A DNA stretch of 64,000 nt from Pseudomonas lini (GCF_964063345.1 NZ_OZ061318.1:3968001-4032000); one strand, 5' to 3'; counted from the stretch's first letter, positions 47,067-57,025 are shown. The notes: generated by a model not told the origin, from the sequence alone. Made by a program: numbers and translations.

Positions 47067-49456
47067 CGGTTGTCCTCCAGGTCTTTGGGTTTCCAGGTTT
47101 TCAACAGTAACGCATTGCTGACCACGCTGACGCTCGACAGCGCCATGGCCGCGCCGGCCAGCACCGGGTTGAGGAAGCCGAACGCCGCCAGTGGCAGGCC
47201 GATCAGGTTATAGACGAAGGCCCAGAACAGGTTTTGGCGAATCTTCGCGTAGGTCTTGCGGCTGATTTCCAGCGCCGCCGGCACCAGCCGTGGATCGCCG
47301 CGCATCAGGGTGATCCCGGCCGCGTGCATGGCGACGTCGGTGCCGCCGCCCATGGCGATGCCGATGTCTGCCGCGGCGAGGGCCGGCGCGTCGTTGATGC
47401 CATCGCCAACCATCGCCACCACGCCGGTTTTTTTTAGTGCGGCGACGGTGGCGGCTTTGTCCGCCGGCAATACTTCGGCGTGGACATCGCTGATGCCCAG
47501 TGCCTCGGCGACCACCTTGGCGCTGCCGCGGTTATCGCCGGTCAGCAAGTGGCTGCTGATGTTCCGTGCACTCAGCTGTTGCACCGCGTGCAAGGCGCCG
47601 GGTTTGAGTGTGTCTCCGAAGGCGAACAGGCCGAGCACTCGCGGTTCAGGGCTTTGTTCGATCAGCCAGGACAGGGTTCTGCCTTCGGTTTCCCAAGCGG
47701 TTGCGCAGTCGGTCAATGGTCCGGCGCTCAAGCCGCTTTCTTCCAGCAGACGCCGATTGCCCAAGGCCAACCGTCGACCATCGAGATTGCCGGCAATGCC
47801 GCGCCCGGTCAGCGATTGACTGTCGCTGACATCAGCCACGGTCAAGCCGCGCTCGGCGCACGCATCCAGCACAGCCTTGGCCAACGGGTGTTCGCTGCCG
47901 CGTTGCAGCGCACCGGCCATTTGCAGCAGGGCAGCTTCGTCACCTTCGCTGGCACTCAGATGAGCGATGCGCGGTGTGCCCGAAGTCAGTGTGCCGGTCT
48001 TGTCGAACACCACGGCGCTGACTTCATGGGCACGCTCCAACGCTTCGGCATCCTTGATCAGAATCCCGTAGCGCGCCGCCACACCGGTGCCGGCCATGAT
48101 TGCTGTCGGCGTGGCCAGCCCGAGTGCGCAAGGGCAGGCGATCACCAACACCGCGACGGCGTTGATCAACGCGGTTTCCAGTGGCGCGCCGTACAGCCAC
48201 CAACCGACTAAAGTCGCCAGCGCGATCAGCAGCACCGCCGGCACGAACACCTGGCTGACTTTATCCACCAGTTTCTGGATCGGTGCTTTTGCCGCCTGCG
48301 CGTCTTCGACCAGGCGGATGATCCGCGCCAGCACGGTTTCTGCACCGAGCGCCAAAGTCCGAACCAGCAGCCGACCTTCGCCATTGATGGCGCCGCCGGT
48401 GACCTTGTCGCCCGGCTGTTTTGGCACCGGCAGGCTCTCGCCGCTGATCAGTGCTTCATCGGCGTGGCTCTGGCCTTCCACCACTTCACCATCCACCGGG
48501 AAGCGTTCACCGGGTTTGACCATGACCAGATCGTTGAGGCGCAAAGCGCTGATCGCGACGTCCTGCTCGCGGCCATCGATTACCTGAATGGCTCGCTCCG
48601 GACGCAAGGCTTCCAGAGCGCGAATGGCGCTGGCGGTCTGGCGCTTGGCGCGGCTTTCCAGGTATTTGCCCAGCAGCACCAGAGCGATTACCACTGCCGA
48701 GGCTTCGAAATACAGGTGCGGCAGGCGACCGGCAGCGGTGGCCCACTCGTAAACGCTCAAGCCATAGCCGGCGCTGGTGCCCAGGGCTACCAGCAAATCC
48801 ATGTTGCCGGCGCCGGCGCGCACGGCTTTCCACGCAGCGACATAGAAGCGCGCGCCGAAGATGAACTGCACCGGCGTGGCCAACGCAAACTGCACCCACG
48901 CGGGGAGCATCCAGTGCACGCCGAAAGGTTGCAGCACCATCGGCAGCACCAGCGGCAAAGCGAGGGCGATAGCCGCCAGCAAGGCCCAGCGTTCGCGGTG
49001 CAATCGTTGTTGTTGATTGTCGGTTTGCGGGTGTTCGACTTTCCAGACGCTGGCGGAGTAACCAGCCTTGGTCACGGCGTCGAGCAAAGCTTGCGGGTCG
49101 ACCTGGCCGAGCAGTTCGAGGTGCGCACGTTCGTTGGCCAGGTTGACGCTGACACTTTTGACCCCCGGCACCTTGGCCAGTGCCCGTTCGACGCGTCCGA
49201 CGCAGGACGCGCAGGTCATGCCGTCGATGCTCAATTCCAGGCTCTGCTGGGGCACGCTGTAACCGGCTTGCTGCACCGCCTCCATCAAGGCCGGCAGGCT
49301 GTCGCTGGGCGCTTGAACCCGGGCCTGTTCGGTGGCCAGATTGACGCTGACGGCCGTGGCGCCAATGACTTTGCTCAAGGCTCGTTCGACACGCCCGGCG
49401 CAACTGGCACAGGTCATGCCGGCAATCGGCAGATCGAAAGTGGTGGATTCGGACAT
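47063..49456 (-). CDS. copA: Cu(I)-exporting P1B-type ATPase CopA/CueA
   Basis: 797 residues: two N-terminal HMA domains, each with GMTCASC (about 13 and 81), eight membrane helices, the metal-translocation motif [13 protein letters not shown], phosphorylation motif DKTGTLT, HP motif SEHPLAKAV and hinge [10 protein letters not shown]. Exports cytoplasmic Cu(I) (and Ag(I)) across the inner membrane. A CueR box stands immediately upstream. Confidence 0.97.
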   Translation of the reverse strand: MSESTTFDLPIAGMTCASCAGRVERALSKVIGATAVSVNLATEQARVQAPSDSLPALMEAVQQAGYSVPQQSLELSIDGMTCASCVGRVERALAKVPGVKSVSVNLANERAHLELLGQVDPQALLDAVTKAGYSASVWKVEHPQTDNQQQRLHRERWALLAAIALALPLVLPMVLQPFGVHWMLPAWVQFALATPVQFIFGARFYVAAWKAVRAGAGNMDLLVALGTSAGYGLSVYEWATAAGRLPHLYFEASAVVIALVLLGKYLESRAKRQTASAIRALEALRPERAIQVIDGREQDVAISALRLNDLVMVKPGERFPVDGEVVEGQSHADEALISGESLPVPKQPGDKVTGGAINGEGRLLVRTLALGAETVLARIIRLVEDAQAAKAPIQKLVDKVSQVFVPAVLLIALATLVGWWLYGAPLETALINAVAVLVIACPCALGLATPTAIMAGTGVAARYGILIKDAEALERAHEVSAVVFDKTGTLTSGTPRIAHLSASEGDEAALLQMAGALQRGSEHPLAKAVLDACAERGLTVADVSDSQSLTGRGIAGNLDGRRLALGNRRLLEESGLSAGPLTDCATAWETEGRTLSWLIEQSPEPRVLGLFAFGDTLKPGALHAVQQLSARNISSHLLTGDNRGSAKVVAEALGISDVHAEVLPADKAATVAALKKTGVVAMVGDGINDAPALAAADIGIAMGGGTDVAMHAAGITLMRGDPRLVPAALEISRKTYAKIRQNLFWAFVYNLIGLPLAAFGFLNPVLAGAAMALSSVSVVSNALLLKTWKPKDLEDNR

Positions 49457-49492
49457 CGGTCACGCTCCCTGTAGAAATTACCTACAGGATCA

Positions 49493-49516
49493 ACCTTGCC
49501 ATGCGGGCAAGGTCAA
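49493..49516 (-). promoter_or_regulatory. CueR operator/promoter of copA
   Basis: A dyad ACCTTGCC-ATGCG-GGCAAGGT (49493-49513) overlaps, on the minus strand, a -35 TTGACC (49511-49516). The long-spacer arrangement is that used by MerR/CueR activators. It lies about 40 bp upstream of the copA start. Confidence 0.82.
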
Positions 49517-49550
49517 GCGCCACTCTGCAAATCGCTGCGACCCTGCATTT

Positions 49551-49642
49551 TGTAGGAGCGAGGCTTGCCCGCGAAGGGTCCATAACATTCAACATCAATG
49601 CTGACTCTTATGACGTCTTCGCGGGCAAGCCTCGCTCCTACA
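49551..49642. repeat. Inverted pair of REPs (tgtaggagcgaggcttgc subtype)
   Basis: tgtaggagcgaggcttgccc facing gggcaagcctcgctcctaca, between the copA promoter and the small exported protein gene. Confidence 0.9.
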
Positions 49643-49654
49643 GGTAGGTGGTGA

Positions 49655-50038
49655 TCAGTATTCGAGGGCGGCAGGCTTGAGGTACATCCCTTCCTGCGTC
49701 ATCGCAATCCGGAACTTCAACACATCCCCGGCCTTGAGCGTGATGTTCTGTGAACCCGGCGCGAGCATGCCCGGGTTGCAACCCGGCGCCTGGCCCGGCA
49801 GCAGTTTGAGGCGCAGGGATACATTGCCCGGCGGCAGGTTGAACGAGGTGCTCTGTTCCTGGAATAGTCGCGCCGATAGCTGATCCTGGATGTACACACC
49901 GATTTCGCAGGAAGTCGACACTTCCAGGCGCTCGCGGGAAATGATCAGCACGCCGTAATCCTCCCCGGCGGCTTGAACCGAAGGTGTCGCGGCAAATAGG
50001 CTGAGGAAGCCAAACAGGCTGAGAGCTGACCAGCGCAT
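49655..50038 (-). CDS. Small exported protein of unknown function
   Basis: 127 residues from ATG 50038 with a signal peptide (LSLFGFLSLFAATPSVQA, cut after AAG-adjacent Ala) and a compact domain with two cysteines (TSCEIGVYIQ and APGCNPGML). It is probably periplasmic or surface-exposed. I recognise no family. It sits between copA and copZ, divergent from copZ, so a link to copper is possible but unproved. The frame open to 50164 runs through the copZ promoter and is spurious. Confidence 0.75.
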   Translation of the reverse strand: MRWSALSLFGFLSLFAATPSVQAAGEDYGVLIISRERLEVSTSCEIGVYIQDQLSARLFQEQSTSFNLPPGNVSLRLKLLPGQAPGCNPGMLAPGSQNITLKAGDVLKFRIAMTQEGMYLKPAALEY

Positions 50039-50125
50039 GGCTGAATCTCCTGATGTCGAGTCATAGATGGACGCAGCTTGGCCGAGCACCGCGCCGATTG
50101 CCAGCCCGGCAGCTTGCCTTAGAAC

Positions 50126-50147
50126 TTGACCTTGCCATGGTGGCAAG
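50126..50147 (+). promoter_or_regulatory. CueR operator/promoter of copZ
   Basis: -35 TTGACC (50126-50131) followed by the dyad CTTGCC-ATGGT-GGCAAG (50131-50147). It is nearly identical to the copA box. It lies about 50 bp before the copZ start. Confidence 0.82.
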
Positions 50148-50198
50148 CTCGAGACTGCCACCAACCCTCATTAAAGGGCCCCATTAAGGAGACGTCCC

Positions 50199-50396
50199 AT
50201 GCAAGTGTTCAACGTTGAAGGCATGTCCTGCGGTCATTGCGTCAAGGCCATCACTCAGGCGCTGCAAGCCAAGGATCCCGCGGCCAGCGTGCGCATTGAT
50301 CTGGCGGCAAAAGAAGTCGGCGTTGAAAGCGCGCTGACGGCCGATCAGGTGATTGCCGCGATCAGCGAAGAGGGTTATGGCGTCAAACTGGCCTGA
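50199..50396 (+). CDS. copZ: HMA-domain copper chaperone CopZ
   Basis: A 65-residue single HMA domain (QVFNVEGMSCGHCVKAITQA) with the metal-binding CxxC in MSCGHC. It delivers Cu(I) in the cytoplasm, presumably to CopA. Ribosome site aaggagacgtccc. A CueR box upstream indicates co-regulation with copA. Confidence 0.95.
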   Translation: MQVFNVEGMSCGHCVKAITQALQAKDPAASVRIDLAAKEVGVESALTADQVIAAISEEGYGVKLA

Positions 50397-50503
50397 GTTT
50401 TTTAATAGTTAGCGACCTAACGGAATGTTCAAGGCGTCCACGCCCGGCTAAACTGTTGGCCTGCCGATCCATGGCCAACCTGCATGCCTAACCTGGACGC
50501 CTG

Positions 50504-51700
50504 ATGAACTTCCGCGCAATCCTGATTCTCGGCGCCTTGAGCGCTTTCGGTCCGCTGGCGATCGATTTCTATCTGCCGGCATTCCCGGCGATGGCGCTCG
50601 CTTTTGGCACCGACGAAAAACACGTTCAACTGACCCTGGCGGCCTATTTCCTCGGCCTGTCCATCGGCCAATTGGCTTATGGCCCGGTGGCGGATCGCTT
50701 TGGGCGACGGATTCCCTTGCTGACCGGCGTCGGTTTGTTCACTGCTGCGTCATTGGCCTGTGCTTATGCGCCGACTCTGGAGTGGCTGATCGGTGCACGT
50801 TTCGTCCAGGCGCTGGGCGGTTGCGCGGGCATGGTGATCTCCCGGGCGGTGGTCAGCGATAAATGCGATGCGGTGGGTTCGGCGAAGGTCTTTTCGCAGT
50901 TGATGCTGGTGATGGGCCTGGCGCCGATTCTTGCGCCGATGCTGGGCGGGTTGCTGGTCAATACGACGGGCTGGCAGTCGATCTTTCTGGTGCTGACCGG
51001 TTTCAGTGCACTGGCAGGGTTGGCAGTGGCTCTCGGGCTGCCGGAAAGTCTGCCGGCCCATGTGCCGCGCCAACCGTTGTCGGGCGCACTGCGTCAGTAC
51101 GGTCGGTTGTTGGCGGACCCAATCTTCCTCGGTCATGCCCTGACCGGTGGTATCGCCATCGCCGGGATGTTTGCCTACATCGCCGGTTCACCGTTCGTCT
51201 TCATCAAACTCTATGGCGTACCGGCCGAGCATTTCGGCTGGCTGTTCGGCATTAATGCGGCGGGTTTCATTCTGGTGGCCCAGGTCAATGCCCGGATGCT
51301 GGCCAAGCGCGGTCCGGCCTTTTTATTGGCCCGTACCGTCTGGCTCTATCTGGCGGGCGGTCTGGCCCTGTTGGCGGTCAGCGTGTTGCATACCGCGCAG
51401 TTGTGGCCGTTGCTGATTCCGCTTTTTATCTGCATCGCCAGTCTGGGTTGTATTGTTCCCAATGCCTCGGCCTGCGCCATGAATGGGCAAGGCGCGCGGG
51501 CGGGCAGTGCCTCGGCGATGCTTGGTTGCCTGCAGTTCAGCGTCGCCGCCGGAGCCGCAGCATTGGTGGGTGTTTTGCATGATGGCAGCGCCATGCCGAT
51601 GGCCATGGTCATCAGCCTGTGCGGGATTCTGGTGGTGAGCGCGGCGACGCTCACCCGACGTTTGCAAAATGCCCGGGCGCTGACGCAAGCCCAGGTCTGA
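50504..51700 (+). CDS. Bcr/CflA family multidrug MFS transporter
   Basis: 398 residues, 12 membrane helices, DHA1 drug:H+ antiporter. The N-terminus ILGALSAFGPLAIDFYLPAF and motif A GPVADRFGRRIPL are typical of Bcr/CflA; GARFVQALGGCAGMVISRAV is motif C-like. It is monocistronic. Confidence 0.93.
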   Translation: MNFRAILILGALSAFGPLAIDFYLPAFPAMALAFGTDEKHVQLTLAAYFLGLSIGQLAYGPVADRFGRRIPLLTGVGLFTAASLACAYAPTLEWLIGARFVQALGGCAGMVISRAVVSDKCDAVGSAKVFSQLMLVMGLAPILAPMLGGLLVNTTGWQSIFLVLTGFSALAGLAVALGLPESLPAHVPRQPLSGALRQYGRLLADPIFLGHALTGGIAIAGMFAYIAGSPFVFIKLYGVPAEHFGWLFGINAAGFILVAQVNARMLAKRGPAFLLARTVWLYLAGGLALLAVSVLHTAQLWPLLIPLFICIASLGCIVPNASACAMNGQGARAGSASAMLGCLQFSVAAGAAALVGVLHDGSAMPMAMVISLCGILVVSAATLTRRLQNARALTQAQV

Positions 51701-51708
51701 GGACGGAC

Positions 51709-51879
51709 TCAGCCAGCAGCGCGCTGCTGACGGTCGGGAAACTGATGGGGCGCGTGCAAGCGCGCTTCAAGCGTTTTAGTGAAGGCCAGCGCTTCGGCTT
51801 CACTGCGGAACGTCACAGCGTGTTGATCCAGTCGGACCTGCCAGCGGGATGTTGCCACTTCTTTTATCTGGATCTTCAT
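51709..51879 (-). CDS. Conserved 56-residue small protein
   Basis: Read directly from the minus strand: MKIQIKEVATSRWQVRLDQH, then AVTFRSEAEALAFTKTLEAR, LHAPHQFPDRQQRAAG. An excellent ribosome site (aaaggagctcagca) precedes ATG 51879. Basic and soluble; the pattern resembles short pseudomonad hypothetical proteins with a DUF2188-like beta-beta-alpha layout. No function assigned. It is convergent with the Bcr/CflA gene, 9 nt from its stop. Confidence 0.7.
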   Translation of the reverse strand: MKIQIKEVATSRWQVRLDQHAVTFRSEAEALAFTKTLEARLHAPHQFPDRQQRAAG

Positions 51880-51890
51880 TGCTGAGCTCC

Positions 51891-51917
51891 TTTCGTAAAA
51901 GACGTTTCGTAAAAGAC
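51891..51917. repeat. Tandem 13-bp repeat upstream of the small protein gene
   Basis: tttcgtaaaagac occurs twice (51891-51903, 51905-51917), one base apart. The first copy overlaps the ribosome-binding region of the minus-strand small gene. Confidence 0.8.
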
Positions 51918-52063
51918 ATCACGTAAATGATTGTTCGCAGAGTTTTCGATTGTAGACCTGAATACGATCGCAATTGTGACAACGGTCAACTCTCTGACTG
52001 ACGGCAAAAGATCGCAGCCTTCGGCAGCTCCTACAGAAGCCTGCGATCATTTGCCTTAGATCT

Positions 52064-53077
52064 TCAGAACCCTTCAAGCACAATCTTGCCCTTGGACTTG
52101 CCGCTCTCCAACAGCTCATGGGCACGCCGCAGGTTGGCCGCGTTGATGGTTCCGAAGTGCTCGCCGACTGTGGTCTTCAGGGTGCCCGCATCGATCAGCC
52201 CGGCGACGCGGTTGAGCAGTTTGTGTTGCTCGATCATGTCTGCGGTTTCGAACAGCGAGCGGGTGTACATGAATTCCCAGTGCAGCGACAGGCTCTTGCG
52301 CTTGAGCTTGGTCACGTCTAGCGACTTCGGATCGTCGATCAGCGCCAGTTTGCCTTGCGGCGCCAACGCCTCCACCAATTGATCCAGGTGTTGATCGGTC
52401 TGGGTCAGGCTGGCGACATGGGTCACATGCTCGAATCCCGCGCGTTTGAGTTCTTCACTCAGCGGCTGGCTATGATCGATCACCTGATCGGCGCCCAGGT
52501 CACGCACCCAGCTCTGGGTTTGTGCACGGGAAGCGGTGCCGATGACCTTCAGCCCGGTGAGCTGGCTGGCCAGTTGCGTGAGGATCGAACCGACACCGCC
52601 AGCAGCACCGACGATCAGCAGGCTTTGGCCCTCATCGGTTTTGCTTTCGCGCACTTGCAGGCGTTCGAACAGCAATTCCCACGCGGTGATGGCGGTCAGC
52701 GGCAGGGCGGCGGCTTCGGCGAAACCGAGGGTTTTCGGCATATGGCCGACGATTCGCTCGTCCACCACATGCAACTCGCTATTGCCGCCGGCACGGGCGA
52801 TGGAGCCGGCGTAGAACACCTTGTCGCCAGCCTTGAACAAGGTCACTTCGCTGCCGACGGCCTTGACCACACCGGCCACGTCCCAGCCCAGCACCTTTGC
52901 CGCGCCACCTTCAGGCTGGACGTTCTGGCGAACCTTGGTATCCACCGGGTTGACCGAGATGGCTTTGACCTCCACCAACAGGTCGCGCGGGCCGGCGACC
53001 GGTTCTGGCAGTTCGATGTCTTGCAGGGATTTTTCGTCGCTGATGGGCAGGGAGGCGTAGTAGGCGATGGCTTTCAT
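52064..53077 (-). CDS. Zinc-type alcohol dehydrogenase-like/quinone oxidoreductase
   Basis: A 337-residue MDR-superfamily NAD(P)H oxidoreductase: GroES-like N-domain (AISVNPVDTKVRQ, GWDVAGVV) and a Rossmann fold with nucleotide loop VGAAGGVGSI. The structural-zinc cysteines are absent, so a zinc-independent quinone-oxidoreductase-like enzyme is likely. The start ATG 53077 has ggagcc upstream. It lies 32 nt downstream of a small monooxygenase-like gene, probably one operon facing a LysR gene. Confidence 0.9.
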   Translation of the reverse strand: MKAIAYYASLPISDEKSLQDIELPEPVAGPRDLLVEVKAISVNPVDTKVRQNVQPEGGAAKVLGWDVAGVVKAVGSEVTLFKAGDKVFYAGSIARAGGNSELHVVDERIVGHMPKTLGFAEAAALPLTAITAWELLFERLQVRESKTDEGQSLLIVGAAGGVGSILTQLASQLTGLKVIGTASRAQTQSWVRDLGADQVIDHSQPLSEELKRAGFEHVTHVASLTQTDQHLDQLVEALAPQGKLALIDDPKSLDVTKLKRKSLSLHWEFMYTRSLFETADMIEQHKLLNRVAGLIDAGTLKTTVGEHFGTINAANLRRAHELLESGKSKGKIVLEGF

Positions 53078-53109
53078 GTGGGGCTCCTGAAAAGTGATGG
53101 AAGAAGGAA

Positions 53110-53403
53110 TCAAGCCACGGTGCGCAGGCGCTTGAGGTCGAAGTGTTCGAGGAAGTCGCCGGCCTTGGCACGAAAGTTCTGAATGTGGGCGCTGGCGTCA
53201 TGGGCTTGCAGGGCTTCGTCGCTGCTCCAGTGTTCGATCATGTAAAAGGCCAGGGGATTGGCGAGGTCTTGATGCAGGTCGTATTGACTGCAACCGGCTT
53301 CGGCACGGGTCGGTTCCAGCAGCGCACGCAGTTGCTGTTCGAGGGCGTCCTGCTGACCGGTTTTAGCAATGAGGGTGGCAATAGCGGTAAATGGCTGGGA
53401 CAT
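53110..53403 (-). CDS. Antibiotic biosynthesis monooxygenase (ABM) domain protein
   Basis: A 97-residue ferredoxin-like ABM/YgiN-type protein: ATLIAKTGQQDALEQQLRAL, EAGCSQYDLHQD, and FYMIEHWSSDEALQAHDASA. Members are quinol monooxygenases or heme/quinone-related proteins. It is paired with the oxidoreductase at 52064 and divergent from a LysR regulator, so a quinone or electrophile response is plausible. Confidence 0.9.
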   Translation of the reverse strand: MSQPFTAIATLIAKTGQQDALEQQLRALLEPTRAEAGCSQYDLHQDLANPLAFYMIEHWSSDEALQAHDASAHIQNFRAKAGDFLEHFDLKRLRTVA

Positions 53404-53520
53404 GTTCGACTCCGGAACGGAATGATTTCGATGGGACAGATGATTGGTTATTTCCCGGAAAGATAAAACCCGCTAAAAGAGCAGTCTCTTTCAATATTTT
53501 TTTGATAATCGAGGCTGACG

Positions 53521-54450
53521 ATGTTGCGTTTCGATGACTTGCAGTTATTCGTTCGGGCTGCGGACCTGGGCAGTCTGTCGGCGGCGGCGCGGGTGATGGA
53601 TATGTCGGCGGCGGTGGCCAGTGCGGCGTTGAAGCGCATCGAACAACAACTCGGCGCGCGCTTGCTCGCCCGTTCTACCCGCAGTCTGCGTCTGACCGCT
53701 GAAGGCGAAGGCTTTCTGGAATACGCCCGGGCAGCCTTGAGCAATCTCGATGAGGGTCGCCGCTTGCTGGCCAGCGGGCAGGATCAGGTCAGCGGGATTT
53801 TGCAGCTGTCGGCACCGTCGGATTTCGGTCGCAACCTGCTGTTGCCCTGGCTCGACGAGTTTCAGCGCGAGCATCCGAAACTCACGGTTCGGTTGCTGTT
53901 GGGCGACCGCATCGCCGACCTGTTCCGCCAACCGGTGGACATCGCCCTGCGTTATGGCGAGCCGGAAGACTCGAGCCTGGTGGCATTGCCCATCGCCCCG
54001 CAGAACCGTCGCGTGCTCTGTGCGGCACCGAGTTACCTGGCTCGGCATGGTGAACCTCGGCATTTGGAGCAACTGGCTCAGCACAATTGCCTGTTGTTCA
54101 TGCTCGGCGGCCGGGTTCACGATCACTGGAGTTTCCACGATGGCAAACGAGAAGTAAGCCTGACGGTCAGTGGCGATCGCTTCAGTGACGACGCCGATGT
54201 TGTGCGTCTGTGGGCCGTAGCGGGAGCAGGGATTGCGTATAAGTCCTGGCTCGATGTCGCCGCCGATGTGCTGGCCGGTCGGTTGAAAGTGCTGATGCCG
54301 GAGCTGCTCTGTGAGCGCGCACCGCTGAATTTGCTGTGCGCCCATCGCGCACAATTGAGTAAGCCGGTGAACCTTTTGCGGGAAATGCTTGCCAGCCGAT
54401 GCGCTCGTATAAGCAGTCAATTTCCGACTAAATCGGATGTCGATCATTAG
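53521..54450 (+). CDS. LysR-family transcriptional regulator
   Basis: 309 residues: winged HTH (about 1-60, LSAAARVMDMSAAVASAALK) and a LysR substrate-binding domain (about 90-295). Divergent by 117 bp from the ABM/oxidoreductase pair, which it probably controls. Confidence 0.94.
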   Translation: MLRFDDLQLFVRAADLGSLSAAARVMDMSAAVASAALKRIEQQLGARLLARSTRSLRLTAEGEGFLEYARAALSNLDEGRRLLASGQDQVSGILQLSAPSDFGRNLLLPWLDEFQREHPKLTVRLLLGDRIADLFRQPVDIALRYGEPEDSSLVALPIAPQNRRVLCAAPSYLARHGEPRHLEQLAQHNCLLFMLGGRVHDHWSFHDGKREVSLTVSGDRFSDDADVVRLWAVAGAGIAYKSWLDVAADVLAGRLKVLMPELLCERAPLNLLCAHRAQLSKPVNLLREMLASRCARISSQFPTKSDVDH

Positions 54451-54765
54451 TCGCAGGCAAATAGCGAAATTTCTGTCAGGAACTATCACCACCAATGGAT
54501 CCCCGAGGGCAGGAACCGGCGGTTAACCCGCTTATACTAGCGCTCGCCTCATGTACGCACCGTCGACCTCGCAATGGCGAGTTCAGGTTCGATTCGGTCA
54601 GACCCGATGGTCATCGCCGGACCTTCATTGCACCCCCGAAGCAATCGCTTGGGTGAGTGGGTGACTTTGCCGGTTTATGGCGGTTTTCGCGTCTTGGCCG
54701 ACGACACATTACTGGTCAAGATGTCTCTGAGCAGTAGACGAAACGATTCAACAGGGAGTGAATAC
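54451..54765. other. 315-bp intergenic region before the ArsR-family gene
   Basis: Unique sequence without REPs. A candidate promoter element is ttatactag near 54532. The ArsR frame stays open to 54574 here, but composition and the ribosome site put the real start at 54766. No other feature seen. Confidence 0.45.
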
Positions 54766-55500
54766 ATGGAACATGCACCTTGCATCAGCCAGATCGCCAC
54801 ATTGCTGGCTGACCCAAAGCGCAGCGCAATGATGTGGGCCTTGATGGACGGCTCGGCGCGGCAAACCGAAGAGCTGGCGTTGCTGGCCGGCCTGTCGCCG
54901 TCTTCGGCCAGTGCGCATTTAGGGCGTTTGTCGGCCGGAGGTCTGTTGAAAGTCGAAACCCGTGGACGCAAACGGTTTTTCCGGCTTGCCGCGCCCGAAG
55001 TCGGCGCCGCGATAGAGGCCCTGGCCAGCGCGACCCTGGCCAGCGCGCCTCGGGACATTCCAGAGGTTTTCAAACGCACCAGCCCTATCGCCAAACCTCA
55101 GGCGGCGCCTTCGTCATTGTTGCGAGCCAGGCTTTGCGACGACCATCTGGGTGGCACCCTTGCCGCCGATCTCTATCAGCGCCTGCTGGATGCGGGCTGG
55201 ATCGAGCAATTCGATCAGCGGGTCATGATCACCCACAAGGGCGCCACACAATTGGCGACGCGCGGTGTGTTCATCCAGGCGCTGGCTCATCGCAACAGCA
55301 GAGTCGCTTGCGCTTGCCCGGACTGGAGCGAAAGACGCCCGCACATGGGCGGTTCATTGGGCGCGGCGTTGTTGCAGCTGTTCATGCAATCCGGCTGGTT
55401 GAGCCTGCCCAACGATTCGCGAGCGTTGCAGATCACCGCTGCGGGGCAAAGGGAAATACATCGCTTCGCCAAGGAAACCGAGCTGGAAATGGCGCTTTAG
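54766..55500 (+). CDS. ArsR-family winged-helix transcriptional regulator
   Basis: 244 residues from ATG 54766 (cagggagtgaatac): an N-terminal ArsR HTH (about 5-80, ADPKRSAMMWALMDGSARQT, ELALLAGLSPSSASAHLGRL) and a long C-terminal domain with CACPDWSERRPHMGGSLGAA containing a CxC pair. The following MFS gene, 133 bp downstream on the same strand, is a likely target. The inducer is unknown. Confidence 0.88.
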   Translation: MEHAPCISQIATLLADPKRSAMMWALMDGSARQTEELALLAGLSPSSASAHLGRLSAGGLLKVETRGRKRFFRLAAPEVGAAIEALASATLASAPRDIPEVFKRTSPIAKPQAAPSSLLRARLCDDHLGGTLAADLYQRLLDAGWIEQFDQRVMITHKGATQLATRGVFIQALAHRNSRVACACPDWSERRPHMGGSLGAALLQLFMQSGWLSLPNDSRALQITAAGQREIHRFAKETELEMAL

Positions 55501-55633
55501 ACCATTGAGGTGCGACGTCCGGGATTTGTTTCAGGCGTCGTTCAGAGCTGTGGACAGGTCGCATCCAGCAATAATCCCCAGCCGCTATCGCGCACACTCG
55601 ATCCGGGGACTTTCAGGATTGGGGGAATGTGGC

Positions 55634-57016
55634 ATGGAAACACGAAGCTTCAGCGCGGCAGAACGATTGGAACGGCTGCCCATCAGCGGTTATCACCGCA
55701 TCATTTTCATCATCATTGCCCTGGCGTTTTTCTTCGACTCCATGGACCTGGCGATGATGACCTTCCTGCTCGGCTCGATCAAAACCGAGTTCGGCCTGAG
55801 CACGGCACAGGCCGGGTTGCTGGCCAGTTCGAGTTTCTTCGGCATGGTTCTGGGCGCATCGCTGTCCGGCATGCTGGCCGACCGCTTCGGCCGCAAACCG
55901 GTGTTCCAGTGGAGCATTGTGCTGTGGGGCATCGCCAGCTACCTGTGCTCCACGGCGCAGAATGTCGAAACGCTGACACTGTTCCGAATTCTGTTGGGGA
56001 TCGGCATGGGCATGGAGTTTCCGATTGCCCAGTCGATGCTGTCCGAGCTGATTCCGGCAAAGCGACGTGGGCGTTACATCGCGCTGATGGATGGTTTTTG
56101 GCCGCTCGGTTTCGTCGCCGCCGGGGTGCTGTCGTACTTCCTGTTGCCGGTGATTGGCTGGCGCGACATTTTTCTGGTGTTGGCGGTGCCGGCGGTGTTC
56201 GTCCTGGCGATTCGTTTTTTCATCCCCGAGTCACCGCGCTGGCTGGAGCAAGCCGGGCATCATGATGCGGCGGATAAGGTCTTGCGCGGCATTGAAGACC
56301 GGGTTCGGACTTCACTGGGCCGTGCGGATCTGCCTGAACCGATTCGTCTGCCCCGGGTGGCGAGTCAACCGGGCACTTTCTTCTCGGCGCTACGGGAGAT
56401 CTGGTCGCCGCAGTATCGCCAGCGCACGATGATGATCTGGAGCGTGTGGTTCTTCGCCTTGTTGGGTTTCTATGGCCTGACGTCCTGGCTCAGTGCGCTG
56501 TTACAACAATCGGGCTTCGCCGTGACCCAGTCGGTGTATTACACGGTGCTGATTTCCCTCGGCGGGATTCCCGGGTTCCTCATGGCTGCCTGGCTGGTGG
56601 AGCGTTGGGGGCGTAAACCGGTGTGCGTCGTGACGTTGCTCGGCGGCGGGGTCATGGCGTTTCTTTATGGCCAGAGTGCAGTGTTCGGCGGCAACGTCAG
56701 TCTGTTGATTACCTCGGGGCTGCTGATGCAGTTCTTTCTGTTCGGCATGTGGGCGGTGCTCTACACCTACACCCCTGAGTTGTACCCGACGTCGGCACGC
56801 GCCACGGGCTCGGGGTTTGCGTCGGCCATCGGCCGTGTGGGGTCATTGCTCGGGCCGTTGGTGACCGGGCTGGTGTTCCCGATGACCGGGCAGGGCGGGG
56901 TATTTGCGTTGGGGGCGATGTGCTTTGCGATTGCGGCGGGGGTGGTGTGGATGTTCGGGATGGAAACCCGGGGCAAGACGTTGGAGGAGTTGAGCGAAGT
57001 AGAGATCGTCGGCTGA
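55634..57016 (+). CDS. MFS transporter, sugar-porter/NiaP-like
   Basis: 460 residues, 12 membrane helices. Cytoplasmic motifs GMLADRFGRKPVF and ERWGRKPVC (repeated RGxxxGR/K type) and PESPRWL after helix 6 place it in the sugar-porter-like group with NiaP and aromatic-acid carriers. A nicotinate-like or organic-acid substrate is possible but not shown. The start ATG 55634 was preferred over the open frame to 55505. Confidence 0.85.
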   Translation: METRSFSAAERLERLPISGYHRIIFIIIALAFFFDSMDLAMMTFLLGSIKTEFGLSTAQAGLLASSSFFGMVLGASLSGMLADRFGRKPVFQWSIVLWGIASYLCSTAQNVETLTLFRILLGIGMGMEFPIAQSMLSELIPAKRRGRYIALMDGFWPLGFVAAGVLSYFLLPVIGWRDIFLVLAVPAVFVLAIRFFIPESPRWLEQAGHHDAADKVLRGIEDRVRTSLGRADLPEPIRLPRVASQPGTFFSALREIWSPQYRQRTMMIWSVWFFALLGFYGLTSWLSALLQQSGFAVTQSVYYTVLISLGGIPGFLMAAWLVERWGRKPVCVVTLLGGGVMAFLYGQSAVFGGNVSLLITSGLLMQFFLFGMWAVLYTYTPELYPTSARATGSGFASAIGRVGSLLGPLVTGLVFPMTGQGGVFALGAMCFAIAAGVVWMFGMETRGKTLEELSEVEIVG

Positions 57017-57025
57017 ACACAGTCC

